Below are positions 7,543-16,189 of a stretch of 64,000 nucleotides of DNA, in pieces (within the stretch, counting starts at the first letter, position 1; each line of letters opens with the position of its first letter). The notes under the pieces are model-generated. The model did not search any database, was not told where the DNA came from, and saw nothing but the letters and a program-made list of their open reading frames with translations. Source of the stretch: Alphaproteobacteria bacterium (lineage in GTDB: Bacteria > Pseudomonadota > Alphaproteobacteria > Sphingomonadales > Emcibacteraceae); contig JAUIDN010000005.1 of NCBI GenBank assembly GCA_030428615.1, positions 90,916-154,915 of the forward strand, written 5' to 3'. The position numbers and the translations under genes were made by a program.

Positions 7543-8950
7543 ACTTCTCCATCCTTCGATAGAGTGCCGCTCTGGTAAGCCCCAATTCCTTTGCCGCGTG
7601 GGAGATATTGTAGCGATGTTTTTTCAGGGAACGCTCTATCAGCAAATATTCCATCTTTTCCAGATTGAGATCGTCATCCGGCAACGCCAGTTCCGCTTCA
7701 CTATTCGCCGCATCGCCGTTACGCTTATTTTCAGGCTCCCCTGCATTTACGGACTGATTTTCGAGCGCAAAATCAGTTGGGGTAAACGTGTTTCCCTGGC
7801 TTAAAATAACAGCGCGTTCAACTGCATGCCGTAATGCTCTTACATTGCCGGGCCAATCATAGGCTTTAATGGCTGCAAGGGCTTCGGGGGACATCTTTTT
7901 ATATGCTTTATCATATTTGCGACAATAAAGTTTTATATAGTATTTGGCGATATCCTCAATATCGTCAGGCCGCTCCCTAAGCGGAGGAACATCAATCTCC
8001 ACGGTATTAAGACGAAACAGTAAATCCTGCCGAAAACGGTTTTCATCGTTGAGCTGTTTTTGCGTCAAATTTGTAGCCGCAATTACCCTAACATCAATTG
8101 AAACAGGTTGATTTGAGCCAACTGGCGTTACTTTTCGCTGTTCAAGAACCGTAAGGAGCTTTGCCTGAAGATGAAGCGGAAGATTGCCAACCTCATCTAA
8201 AAATAATGTCCCGCCATTAGCGGCTTCAAGACGGCCGACACGGTCCTCTTTTGCATCTGTGAACGATCCTTTTTTATGACCAAATAATTCGCTGTCGAAC
8301 AAGCTCTCGCTGATGGCTCCCATATCAACGCTCAGAAAAATTTCGCCGGAACGATTTGATAAACTATGCAGTTCTCTTGCCACCAATTCCTTACCGGTAC
8401 CATTTTCACCAACAATTAGTACATTGGCATCCGTCGGCGCTGCCCGTTCAATCATGCTGTGAATGTGTTTCAAGGCATCTGAATTTCCGATAAGCCGCTG
8501 CGCCCCGCGGTCCTGAACCAGTGTTCTGTTGGCCTGTCTCAAGGTCGCGGCCTCGTTTCTCGTTTTGCGCAGTTTGACTGCTGCTGAGAGCGTGGCCACA
8601 ACCTTTTCATTCTGCCACGGTTTTGAAACAAAATCCGTTGCTCCCATTTTCATTGCTTCAACGGCAATATTTACACCACCATGCGCTGTAATCATTATGA
8701 CAACGGCATTTGGATCTATTTTCAAAATCTCCGCGAGCCAGTAGAACCCTTCTTCGCCCGAGCTTTCACCGGGACCAAAATTCATATCAAGCAAAATGGC
8801 GTCAAAATTCTGTTTTCTCATTTCCGCTGCTATCTGGTTCGGCTGGCTTAAGGTCACCACATTTGCAAAATGACGCTTAAGCAATAATTTACCCGCCACC
8901 AGAATATCTTCATCGTCGTCGACAATCAGTATGGAACCGCGTTTTTCCAT
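7532..8950 (-). CDS. NtrC-family sigma-54-dependent response regulator
   Basis: The receiver domain (residues about 5-125) has the phospho-Asp in ILLDMNFGPG and the Lys in FVSKPW. An AAA+ sigma-54 activation domain follows (Walker A GENGTGKE, Walker B GGTLFLDEVG), then a Fis-type helix-turn-helix at the extreme C-terminus (SHAAKELGLTRAALYRRM). The sigma-54-contacting loop reads GSFTDA instead of the usual GAFTGA. The ORF track opens at a TTG, but the next codon at 8950 is ATG with GCAGG upstream, so I use 8950. It is first in the operon with the sensor kinase and diverges from the exporter cluster. The palindromes at 8995-9036 are its most plausible binding sites and lie close enough to its own start for autoregulation. 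Confidence 0.93.
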   Translation of the reverse strand: MEKRGSILIVDDDEDILVAGKLLLKRHFANVVTLSQPNQIAAEMRKQNFDAILLDMNFGPGESSGEEGFYWLAEILKIDPNAVVIMITAHGGVNIAVEAMKMGATDFVSKPWQNEKVVATLSAAVKLRKTRNEAATLRQANRTLVQDRGAQRLIGNSDALKHIHSMIERAAPTDANVLIVGENGTGKELVARELHSLSNRSGEIFLSVDMGAISESLFDSELFGHKKGSFTDAKEDRVGRLEAANGGTLFLDEVGNLPLHLQAKLLTVLEQRKVTPVGSNQPVSIDVRVIAATNLTQKQLNDENRFRQDLLFRLNTVEIDVPPLRERPDDIEDIAKYYIKLYCRKYDKAYKKMSPEALAAIKAYDWPGNVRALRHAVERAVILSQGNTFTPTDFALENQSVNAGEPENKRNGDAANSEAELALPDDDLNLEKMEYLLIERSLKKHRYNISHAAKELGLTRAALYRRMEKYGF

Positions 8951-8994
8951 CAATAAAACCTGCTATTTTTATATTGTTCAATTTCGCACACAAG

Positions 8995-9036
8995 TGTTCA
9001 ATAATGAACAGTATATACTGTTCGTTTTCGAACAGT
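8995..9036 (+). promoter_or_regulatory. Overlapping enhancer-like palindromes (probable response-regulator sites)
   Basis: Three dyads overlap: TGTTCA-ATAA-TGAACA (8995-9010), the perfect 18-mer GAACAGTATATACTGTTC (9006-9023), and ACTGTTCG-TTTT-CGAACAGT (9017-9036). All are built from TGTTC/GAACA half-sites. The outer two centres are 24 bp apart, about two helical turns. They sit about 75-100 bp upstream of the expected start of the sigma-54 promoter, the usual position for dimers of an NtrC-type activator. Confidence 0.75.
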
Positions 9037-9073
9037 AAAGATTTAAATTATTGAATACTAATGATTTTATTTC

Positions 9074-9089
9074 TGGCACGCTCCTTGCA
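9074..9089 (+). promoter_or_regulatory. Sigma-54 (-24/-12) promoter of the exporter cluster
   Basis: TGGCACG-CTCC-TTGCA matches the sigma-54 consensus TGGCACG-N4-TTGCW at every position, with the GG and GC dinucleotides at the canonical distance. Transcription would begin near 9100, about 50 bases ahead of the adaptor gene start at 9148. The nearby NtrC-family regulator gene and enhancer palindromes make this assignment strong. Confidence 0.9.
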
Positions 9090-9147
9090 ATATTATTAAC
9101 GTGCCCTAAAAAACCACTTTAAACGAGAATAAATGTAAGCGAATAAA

Positions 9148-10467
9148 ATGACAAAAATGGACAATAACATAAATAAGCCCGCAGGCGCTCACGCCGGAAC
9201 CGGCATGGACCGAAAAATCGAGAAAAAGAGAAGCCCACTTAAAATGGCCCTTTGGGGGGGTGGCGGTTTGATTGTCGCCATAATGCTGTATCTTGTTATC
9301 GAAAGTGCAACGGGCGGACGCACTTTCCGGGTGGAAGAAAGCAGACTTGTTGTCTCCACCGTGACCAGCGGTATTTATGAGGATTATATCCCGATCCGCG
9401 GTAAGGTAACGCCGCTTACAACAGTATTTGTTTCTGCAACCGAAGGGGGGCGCGTTGAGAAAATTCTTGTGGAAGATGGCGCCATCGTGAAACAGGGGCA
9501 GGAATTGGTGGAACTGTCAAATCCGACATTGCAGCTTGAAGTTTTTCAAAATGAAGCACGCGTCGCGGGAGAACTTAACGCAATGAGAACCTTGGAGCTT
9601 CAGCTTGAGCAAAACAGACTACGCCACATCACAAATATTACAACACTGGATTATGAAATTCAAAAATTGACCAGAAACGTTGAAAGATACCGGATCCTTT
9701 ATGAACGTGGGAACTTTACCAAAACCCAGCTTGATGAAGCGGAAGAAGATTTAGAGTATAAAATAAAATTGCGTGAAATAACATTACAAACTCAGGAAAC
9801 CGACGCGCGCATGCAGGAGCAACAACTTGAAATGTCCCGTCTTGATGCGCAGAATCTTGAACGAAACCTTGCGATTGCAAGAACCAGTCTCGACAATTTG
9901 AATATGAAAGCTCAGATTGAAGGTCAGCTTTCAGGGTTTGATTTGGAGCTTGGACAAACAGTTGGTCGGGGTGATTCCATTGGTCAAATTGATGACCCTT
10001 ATCATTTCAAACTGGAAGTACAGGTCGATGAATTTTACCTAAACCGTGTCGATCTTGGTCAGACAGGTGTCTATGTACGTCCGGGCGATAATGCAGAATT
10101 CCCGATGCGGATTAAAAAGATTTACCCCGACGTACAAAACAACCAGTTTAAAATAGACATGGTTTTTACCGAGGAACAACCGCAAGACATCCGCCGTGGT
10201 CAGACATTGCAGTCAAAATTGACCTTGGGTGATTCCACAGAAGCCCTGCTTATTCCAAACGGCGCTTTCTATCAGGATACAGGTGGTAGCTGGATTTTTG
10301 TTGTAAGCGACGATAACAGCTTTGCTGTAAAAAGAAATATCCGCCTGGGCAGAAAAAACAACAACTTCATTGAAGTAATAGACGGCCTTGAGATTGGTGA
10401 ACGGGTGATCACCTCACCCTACACAAGCTTTATGGATATGGATCGCCTGAAGTTAACTGAAGAATAG
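9148..10467 (+). CDS. HlyD/MacA-type periplasmic adaptor protein
   Basis: This 439-residue membrane-fusion protein has a cytoplasmic N-terminus, one membrane anchor at about residues 32-52 (ALWGGGGLIVAIMLYLVI), and a first half-lipoyl segment (GGRVEKILVEDGAIVKQGQELVEL). A long charged coiled coil spans about 130-250, followed by a returning beta-barrel (FKLEVQVDEFYLNRV) and a membrane-proximal domain (ALLIPNGAFYQ, then GLEIGERVITSPY). Adaptors of this kind bridge a MacB-type permease to an outer membrane channel. No TolC-like gene is in the window, so an unlinked channel would be needed. It is the first gene behind the sigma-54 promoter. A second ATG 9 bases downstream is a possible alternative start. 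Confidence 0.9.
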   Translation: MTKMDNNINKPAGAHAGTGMDRKIEKKRSPLKMALWGGGGLIVAIMLYLVIESATGGRTFRVEESRLVVSTVTSGIYEDYIPIRGKVTPLTTVFVSATEGGRVEKILVEDGAIVKQGQELVELSNPTLQLEVFQNEARVAGELNAMRTLELQLEQNRLRHITNITTLDYEIQKLTRNVERYRILYERGNFTKTQLDEAEEDLEYKIKLREITLQTQETDARMQEQQLEMSRLDAQNLERNLAIARTSLDNLNMKAQIEGQLSGFDLELGQTVGRGDSIGQIDDPYHFKLEVQVDEFYLNRVDLGQTGVYVRPGDNAEFPMRIKKIYPDVQNNQFKIDMVFTEEQPQDIRRGQTLQSKLTLGDSTEALLIPNGAFYQDTGGSWIFVVSDDNSFAVKRNIRLGRKNNNFIEVIDGLEIGERVITSPYTSFMDMDRLKLTEE

Positions 10468-10500
10468 TAAAACTGATAATTAAAAACAAAAGGACTAAAA

Positions 10501-11178
10501 ATGTTAAAACTACAAGACCTGACCAAAGCTTATCGCACGGACGAAGTCGAAACGGTTGCTCTTAATAATGTCAACATTGAAATTGAGCACGGTGAATTTG
10601 TTGCCATCATGGGGCCATCCGGTTGCGGCAAGTCAACTTTGCTCAATATCATCGGTATGCTTGATACCCCGACAAGTGGACATTATTTCTTTCAGGACGA
10701 AGATGTCGCCGGTTATTCAGAGGCGCAGCTTGGCGTCATCCGAAAACAGCATATTGGTTTTATTTTCCAGAGCTTCAATCTGATTGATGAATTGTCAGTC
10801 GCGGAGAATATTGAACTGGCACTTCTTTATCATGATATTCCGGCTTCTGAGCGTAAGGAACGTGTTGCCGCTGTTATGGATAAGGTTGGGATAGCCCACC
10901 GCGCTAAGCATATGCCAAGCCAGCTTTCTGGTGGTCAGCAACAACGGGTCGCCGTCGCACGTGCCGTTGTCGGCAATCAAAGCATGATCCTTGCTGATGA
11001 GCCAACTGGTAACCTTGATACCGCGCACGGACAGGAAGTTATGGAAATGCTCCAACAGCTGAACGAAGAAGGCACCACCATCGTTATGGTGACACATAGT
11101 CCCTCTCATGCGGATTATGCAAGACGCACGATTAACCTTCTGGATGGGCATGTGGTTACCGAAAGCATGCGTGCATAA
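10501..11178 (+). CDS. MacB/LolD-type ABC ATPase
   Basis: This 225-residue ATPase has Walker A GPSGCGKST, Q-loop FIFQSFNLIDELSVAENI, signature LSGGQQQRVAVARA, Walker B MILADEPTGNLD and switch His in VTHS. The ADEPTGNLD form and the short size place it in the LolD/MacB/FtsE branch that powers FtsX-fold permeases by mechanotransmission. A good AAAGGA site precedes the ATG. It is the only ATPase in the cluster and is followed by six permease genes, so it presumably drives all of them. Confidence 0.93.
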   Translation: MLKLQDLTKAYRTDEVETVALNNVNIEIEHGEFVAIMGPSGCGKSTLLNIIGMLDTPTSGHYFFQDEDVAGYSEAQLGVIRKQHIGFIFQSFNLIDELSVAENIELALLYHDIPASERKERVAAVMDKVGIAHRAKHMPSQLSGGQQQRVAVARAVVGNQSMILADEPTGNLDTAHGQEVMEMLQQLNEEGTTIVMVTHSPSHADYARRTINLLDGHVVTESMRA

Positions 11179-11231
11179 TATTATTTCGGTTTGAAGGGAA
11201 TGGGAGTAGGGCCCCAACTCAGGAAGAAATT

Positions 11232-13715
11232 ATGCTTCTTACAAATTATTTTGTCAGCGCCTGGCGCAATATTTATAAACATAAGCTATTCAGCGCAATT
11301 AACATATTGGGATTGGCGATCGGTCTGGCCTCCTGCATCCTGATTGCATTATTTGTGCGGGACGAAATCTCCTACGATAAATTCTGGTCAAATGCGGACA
11401 ATATGTATCGTGTGCACCTTACCTTCAATGTTCCTGGCCGTGATCCGATGAAACTCGCCATGGCACCAGGCCCGGTGATCCATGCATGGAAAAAAGATTT
11501 TCCGCAGGTCACACATGCATCCCGGCTTTCACAAAGAGAACCAACCGTCATCATCGGCGACCGATATTTTGTTGACGATATCACACTGGTCGATCCGGAT
11601 TTTCCAGAAATATTTGATTTAAACGCTGTCTCCGGGGACCTGACCAATGCCTTTATTGGTTTTGATAACATTGTATTGAATGAAACTTTGGCTAATAAAT
11701 ATTTTGGAAGTAAACAGGCGGTTGGACAAATCATAACGCTCGACTTTGGGTCATTTCAACGCGATTATAATGTTGCTGCTGTTATTAAAGATATGCCTAA
11801 AAACAGCCAGGTTATCCCTAAAGCTCTTATCACCATTGATGAGCCCGCCTGGAAAGAACAACCTTGGATGTTCGATGCCTGGTTTTCAACAAACGCCCAA
11901 CTATACTTCAAACTTTCCGATACAACCAATATCGAAAGTATCAACCGTGAACTACCCGCTTTTGTAAATAGAAATTTTCCGAAAATCCCCATTGGCGGAG
12001 ATAATGTGAAAAATTCTGACCTGATCATCATGTCAACGATGAACGTCAAGGATCTTCATCTTGCACCATCCAGGGATGGTGAATATCAGGATCGCGGCAA
12101 TAAGAATACGGTAATGATTTTTGCCACAGTCGCAACACTGATATTGATCATTGCCGCGATCAATTTTATGAACCTAAGCACAGCGCGCGCCAGCCAACGT
12201 GCCAAAGAAGTCTCCCTACGTAAAGTTATGGGGGCTTCGCGAAAAGACCTGATTGTTCAATTTTTGGGTGAATCCGTTCTTCTGACCTTCTTTGGCCTTC
12301 TGATCGCGCTTGCCATCGTTGAAATAGCATTACCAAAGTATAACGAAATATTGGATAAAACATTTTCAATTGATTACGGTTCAAGTGACGTTCTGTATAT
12401 TATTATTCTTGCCATATCCGTAGGAATTCTTGGCGGTTCCTATCCGGCATTTTTCTTATCACATTTTAGACCCGCCGAAAATCTAAAAGCCAACAAATCG
12501 GCGGAAACCAAAGCATCTGTCAAATTAAGGTATGCTCTGGTTATATTACAGTTTTCAGTTTCAATTACATTGTTTGTCTCCACCGCCGTCGTTTACGGGC
12601 AAATGCTATATGCCAAGAATATGGATCTTGGCTACAACACTGATAATGTGCTTGCTGTTCATGAAATCTCACGTGATGTTGTGCAGAAAAAACTGCCCCT
12701 GCTCGTGGAAGAAATAAAACGTATGCCAAACGTCTCAGCCGTAACCTGGTCAGACTTTACCCCGGGGAGAGCAAACCAGAACAACACCATCGTCCATGTC
12801 GAAGGACAAAGCAATGAAGATGGTATTCTCATCGGAAGCCGCGGCATCGGGTATGATTATTTCAATGCGTATGATGTACCCATCATTGCTGGACGAGAAT
12901 ATAGCCGCGAACGCGGTGACAGAGACGTCAGTACAGATGATTTGAGAAACGGTATTAATTACACCGGCTCTATCATGATCAATGAAAGCGCGATCGGACG
13001 GCTGGGATTAGGATCTCCACAGGAAGCTGTCGGAAAATTAATATTTGCTGGTGCCGGTCAACCGGAAGAAAACCTTACAGCGACCTATGAAATTATTGGT
13101 GTGGTTCCGGACATTCATTTTGACAGTCTAAAATCAACAATTCGTCCTGAAATTTATGAAATCCATGCAGATTACGGAAATGCAATTTCTGCACGATTTT
13201 CTGGCGATCCTGAAGAATTAGTCGAAAATGTAAGACGTTTATGGGAGCAGGAAATTCCAAGTATCCCATTTGACTACAGCTTTATACGTGAGGCCGTCGC
13301 CCGGCAATATAACGCGGAACAGGGTCAGGCAAATATGTTTGCTGCCTTTTCTGCTCTCGCGATCCTGATTGCCTGTTTGGGGCTATATGGACTTGCCAGT
13401 TTCACTGCAGATCGAAGAACAAAAGAGATCGGCATTCGAAAAGTTATGGGTGCCAGTGTCTTTGATGTTGTGAAATTATTGGTATGGCAATTTTCGAAAC
13501 CCGTGATTATCGCAAATCTTATCGCATGGCCAATTTCTTATTACGCTATGAGTATCTGGCTGGAAAATTTCGTTTACCGGATAGAAGCGTTTTTCATCAT
13601 TGGTTTCTGCCTTCTTGCTGGCATTGCTGCACTTCTGATTGCATGGGGAACAGTTGCCGGGAACAGTGTTCGGGTTGCCAGTGCCAATCCCATAAATGCG
13701 TTGAGGTATGAATGA
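11232..13715 (+). CDS. MacB-like double-FtsX ABC permease 1
   Basis: This 827-residue protein holds two FtsX modules. TM1 is at about residues 17-41, followed by a MacB_PCD-like periplasmic domain to about 290 and TM2-4 at about 292-412. TM5 lies at about 433-458, then a second periplasmic domain and TM6-8 at about 701-810. Both conserved post-TM boxes are intact: STARASQRAKEVSLRKVMGA after TM2 and ADRRTKEIGIRKVMGAS after TM6. It ends NPINALRYE. The 800-residue duplicated architecture resembles the permeases common in Bacteroidetes and the acidobacterial ADOP group. It is closest to permeases 2 and 3 of this array and overlaps the next gene by 4 bases. The substrate is unknown. Confidence 0.92.
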   Translation: MLLTNYFVSAWRNIYKHKLFSAINILGLAIGLASCILIALFVRDEISYDKFWSNADNMYRVHLTFNVPGRDPMKLAMAPGPVIHAWKKDFPQVTHASRLSQREPTVIIGDRYFVDDITLVDPDFPEIFDLNAVSGDLTNAFIGFDNIVLNETLANKYFGSKQAVGQIITLDFGSFQRDYNVAAVIKDMPKNSQVIPKALITIDEPAWKEQPWMFDAWFSTNAQLYFKLSDTTNIESINRELPAFVNRNFPKIPIGGDNVKNSDLIIMSTMNVKDLHLAPSRDGEYQDRGNKNTVMIFATVATLILIIAAINFMNLSTARASQRAKEVSLRKVMGASRKDLIVQFLGESVLLTFFGLLIALAIVEIALPKYNEILDKTFSIDYGSSDVLYIIILAISVGILGGSYPAFFLSHFRPAENLKANKSAETKASVKLRYALVILQFSVSITLFVSTAVVYGQMLYAKNMDLGYNTDNVLAVHEISRDVVQKKLPLLVEEIKRMPNVSAVTWSDFTPGRANQNNTIVHVEGQSNEDGILIGSRGIGYDYFNAYDVPIIAGREYSRERGDRDVSTDDLRNGINYTGSIMINESAIGRLGLGSPQEAVGKLIFAGAGQPEENLTATYEIIGVVPDIHFDSLKSTIRPEIYEIHADYGNAISARFSGDPEELVENVRRLWEQEIPSIPFDYSFIREAVARQYNAEQGQANMFAAFSALAILIACLGLYGLASFTADRRTKEIGIRKVMGASVFDVVKLLVWQFSKPVIIANLIAWPISYYAMSIWLENFVYRIEAFFIIGFCLLAGIAALLIAWGTVAGNSVRVASANPINALRYE

Positions 13716-16189
13716 TGATTATTTCCAATTACCTCACCACCGCCTGGCGCAACATTTACAATCATAAACTTTTCAGTGCCATTAATATACTGGGGCTGGC
13801 CATCGGACTATCAGCGGTCATATTAATTACGCTTTTTGTCCGTAATGAGCGTTCTTATGACAAATTTTGGGCGAATTCTGAAAATATCTACCGCATGCAT
13901 CAAACCTTTCTGCCCACGGAACGCGCGCCAATGATATTTACGATGGCTGCCGGAAAAATAATCCACGCTTTAAGAAAGGATTTTCCGCAAGTGGAAAAAG
14001 CCGCGCGTGTATCGAATAAGCGAACGACCATAATCAAAGGCGACCAATATTTTGAAGAAATTTTAAGCCTCGTTGATCCTGATTTCGTTAGAATATTCGA
14101 CTTCAAAGCTATCGCCGGTGATCTTGAAAATACGTTAAACGACCAAAACAGCATCGTTTTAAACCAAACCCTCGCGAATAAATTTTTCCCCGATGGCAAT
14201 GCAATGGGCCAAACCCTAACCATCAATGCGGACGTCTATGAACGCGAATTCCGGGTAGGCGCCATTATTGAAGATATGCCAGACAACAGTCAGGTTAACG
14301 TGAGCGCCATGGTTTCAATCGTCGAAGAAGAATGGAAAGAGCAGGATTGGATGTTCGACCAATGGTTTTCTGTGAATTCACACCTTTATTTTTCGCTTAA
14401 ACCTGGCACGGACATCAAAACCATAAATGATCAAATGCCGGCATTTATTGACCGGAATTTCCCACGCGACGAAGGGGGCGATATAGTCTCCAGTTTTGTG
14501 CTATTAAATTCACAGAATATCCAAGACTTGCATCTGCGGGCACAGGGTGTTGGTGAATATCGTGACAGGGGAAGCATAAATACGGTTTTGACTTTTTCCG
14601 CTGTCGCTGTACTGATCCTTATAATTGCCAGTATAAATTTCATGAATTTAAGCACCGCACGGGCAAGCCAGCGTGCTAAAGAAGTCAGTCTCCGTAAAGT
14701 TATGGGCGCTTCACGAAAGGACCTGATTTTCCAGTTTATTGGCGAGTCCGTTCTTATTACCTGTCTGGCCTTATTTATATCGTTAGCAATCGTTGAAATG
14801 ACCCTGCCAATTTACAACGAAATCCTTGGCAAAGAACTTTATATCAACTATGCGTCTACTGACCTCGTCCTTATTATCGTGCTTGCTGTCAGTGTCGGTA
14901 TCTTAGGCGGTATTTATCCCGCTTTAATTCTGTCCGGATTTCGACCCGCAAGTGTCCTTAAAGCTAACCAGTCTTCAGAAAGCGGCGCATCGGTTAAATT
15001 AAGGGCTGTTCTTGTAATATTTCAGTTTGCCGTTTCAATTACACTGTTCGTTTCCACCGCTGTCGTATACGGACAAATGCTTTATGCTAAAAACATCGAT
15101 CTTGGCTTTGACAAAGAAAATTTATTGGTTGTTAAAAACATTTACCGGCAGGCCGCAAGCCAGAAACTTTCAACCCTAGTCAATGAATATAGGCGTCTGC
15201 CAAACGTTTCCCGTGTCACTTGGTCAAATGAAGCGCCGGGCGTTCAATCGGAAAACAACACGGGTATGCGCACTCCGGAAATGCCGATGACGGAAACGTT
15301 CTTAATCGGTGTGCGATGGGTAGGATATGAATATTTTGAAACCTACGACATCAAACTTCTCGCGGGGCGTTCTTACGACATAAACAAAAATGATCGCCGC
15401 GCGGAAGCCAGTGAAATACGCGCAGGTCGCGGCCACACCAGCTCTCTGATTATAAATGAAACCGCAGCGCGTAAATTTGGCTTCACAAGCCCCGAAGAAG
15501 CAATTGGAAAAATTCTTTATCGTGGTATCGGGGAGAATGGTGAAAACCTACAACGCGAATACCAGATTATTGGTGTCGTGCCGGACCTGCACCTTGATAG
15601 TCTGAAGAAAGAAATAAGGCCTGAAATATTTGAGCTTCAAACGGAAATAGCGCAATATATTACAATCCGGTTTAACGGCAGTCCGGCCGATACAGTTGAT
15701 GAGGTACGCGCCATTTGGGAACGAGAAGTCCCCAGCATCCCATTTGCATATGACCACGCGATTGACACGTTGGATGAGCAGTATCAATCAGAACAGGGGG
15801 AAATGACAATGTTTGCGGCCTTTTCGTCACTTGCCATAATCATAGCCTGTCTTGGTCTTTATGGATTAGCGAGCTTTACTGCTGAACGACGGACCAAGGA
15901 AATCGGTGTACGCAAAGTCATGGGCGCCACCGTTTTCGACATCATTAAACTACTTGTCTGGCAATTCTCGAAACCCGTGATAATCGCAAATCTGATTGCC
16001 TGGCCAATATCATTCTACGCAATGTCAATCTGGCTCGAAAGTTTTGTCTACAGAATTGAAGATATTTTCATCATTGGTTTTTGCGCCCTCGCCGGGGTGG
16101 CCGCGCTTCTTATCGCGTGGGCTACTGTCGCAGAAAACAGTATTCGCGTTGCTAGATCAAATCCTATCAAAGCCTTGAGGTATGAATAA
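13712..16189 (+). CDS. MacB-like double-FtsX ABC permease 2
   Basis: This 825-residue protein is nearly collinear with permease 1 (the same opening NILGLAIGLSAVILI, the same FtsX boxes, the same NPIKALRYE end). It is clearly a tandem duplicate. Divergence is concentrated in the two periplasmic domains, for example FLPTERAPMIFTMAAGK where permease 1 has NVPGRDPMKLAMAPGP. That pattern fits substrate- or partner-specific extracellular parts on a conserved membrane engine. Start and stop both overlap the neighbouring permease genes (ATGA before, TAATG after), which implies coupled translation. Confidence 0.92.
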   Translation: MMIISNYLTTAWRNIYNHKLFSAINILGLAIGLSAVILITLFVRNERSYDKFWANSENIYRMHQTFLPTERAPMIFTMAAGKIIHALRKDFPQVEKAARVSNKRTTIIKGDQYFEEILSLVDPDFVRIFDFKAIAGDLENTLNDQNSIVLNQTLANKFFPDGNAMGQTLTINADVYEREFRVGAIIEDMPDNSQVNVSAMVSIVEEEWKEQDWMFDQWFSVNSHLYFSLKPGTDIKTINDQMPAFIDRNFPRDEGGDIVSSFVLLNSQNIQDLHLRAQGVGEYRDRGSINTVLTFSAVAVLILIIASINFMNLSTARASQRAKEVSLRKVMGASRKDLIFQFIGESVLITCLALFISLAIVEMTLPIYNEILGKELYINYASTDLVLIIVLAVSVGILGGIYPALILSGFRPASVLKANQSSESGASVKLRAVLVIFQFAVSITLFVSTAVVYGQMLYAKNIDLGFDKENLLVVKNIYRQAASQKLSTLVNEYRRLPNVSRVTWSNEAPGVQSENNTGMRTPEMPMTETFLIGVRWVGYEYFETYDIKLLAGRSYDINKNDRRAEASEIRAGRGHTSSLIINETAARKFGFTSPEEAIGKILYRGIGENGENLQREYQIIGVVPDLHLDSLKKEIRPEIFELQTEIAQYITIRFNGSPADTVDEVRAIWEREVPSIPFAYDHAIDTLDEQYQSEQGEMTMFAAFSSLAIIIACLGLYGLASFTAERRTKEIGVRKVMGATVFDIIKLLVWQFSKPVIIANLIAWPISFYAMSIWLESFVYRIEDIFIIGFCALAGVAALLIAWATVAENSIRVARSNPIKALRYE

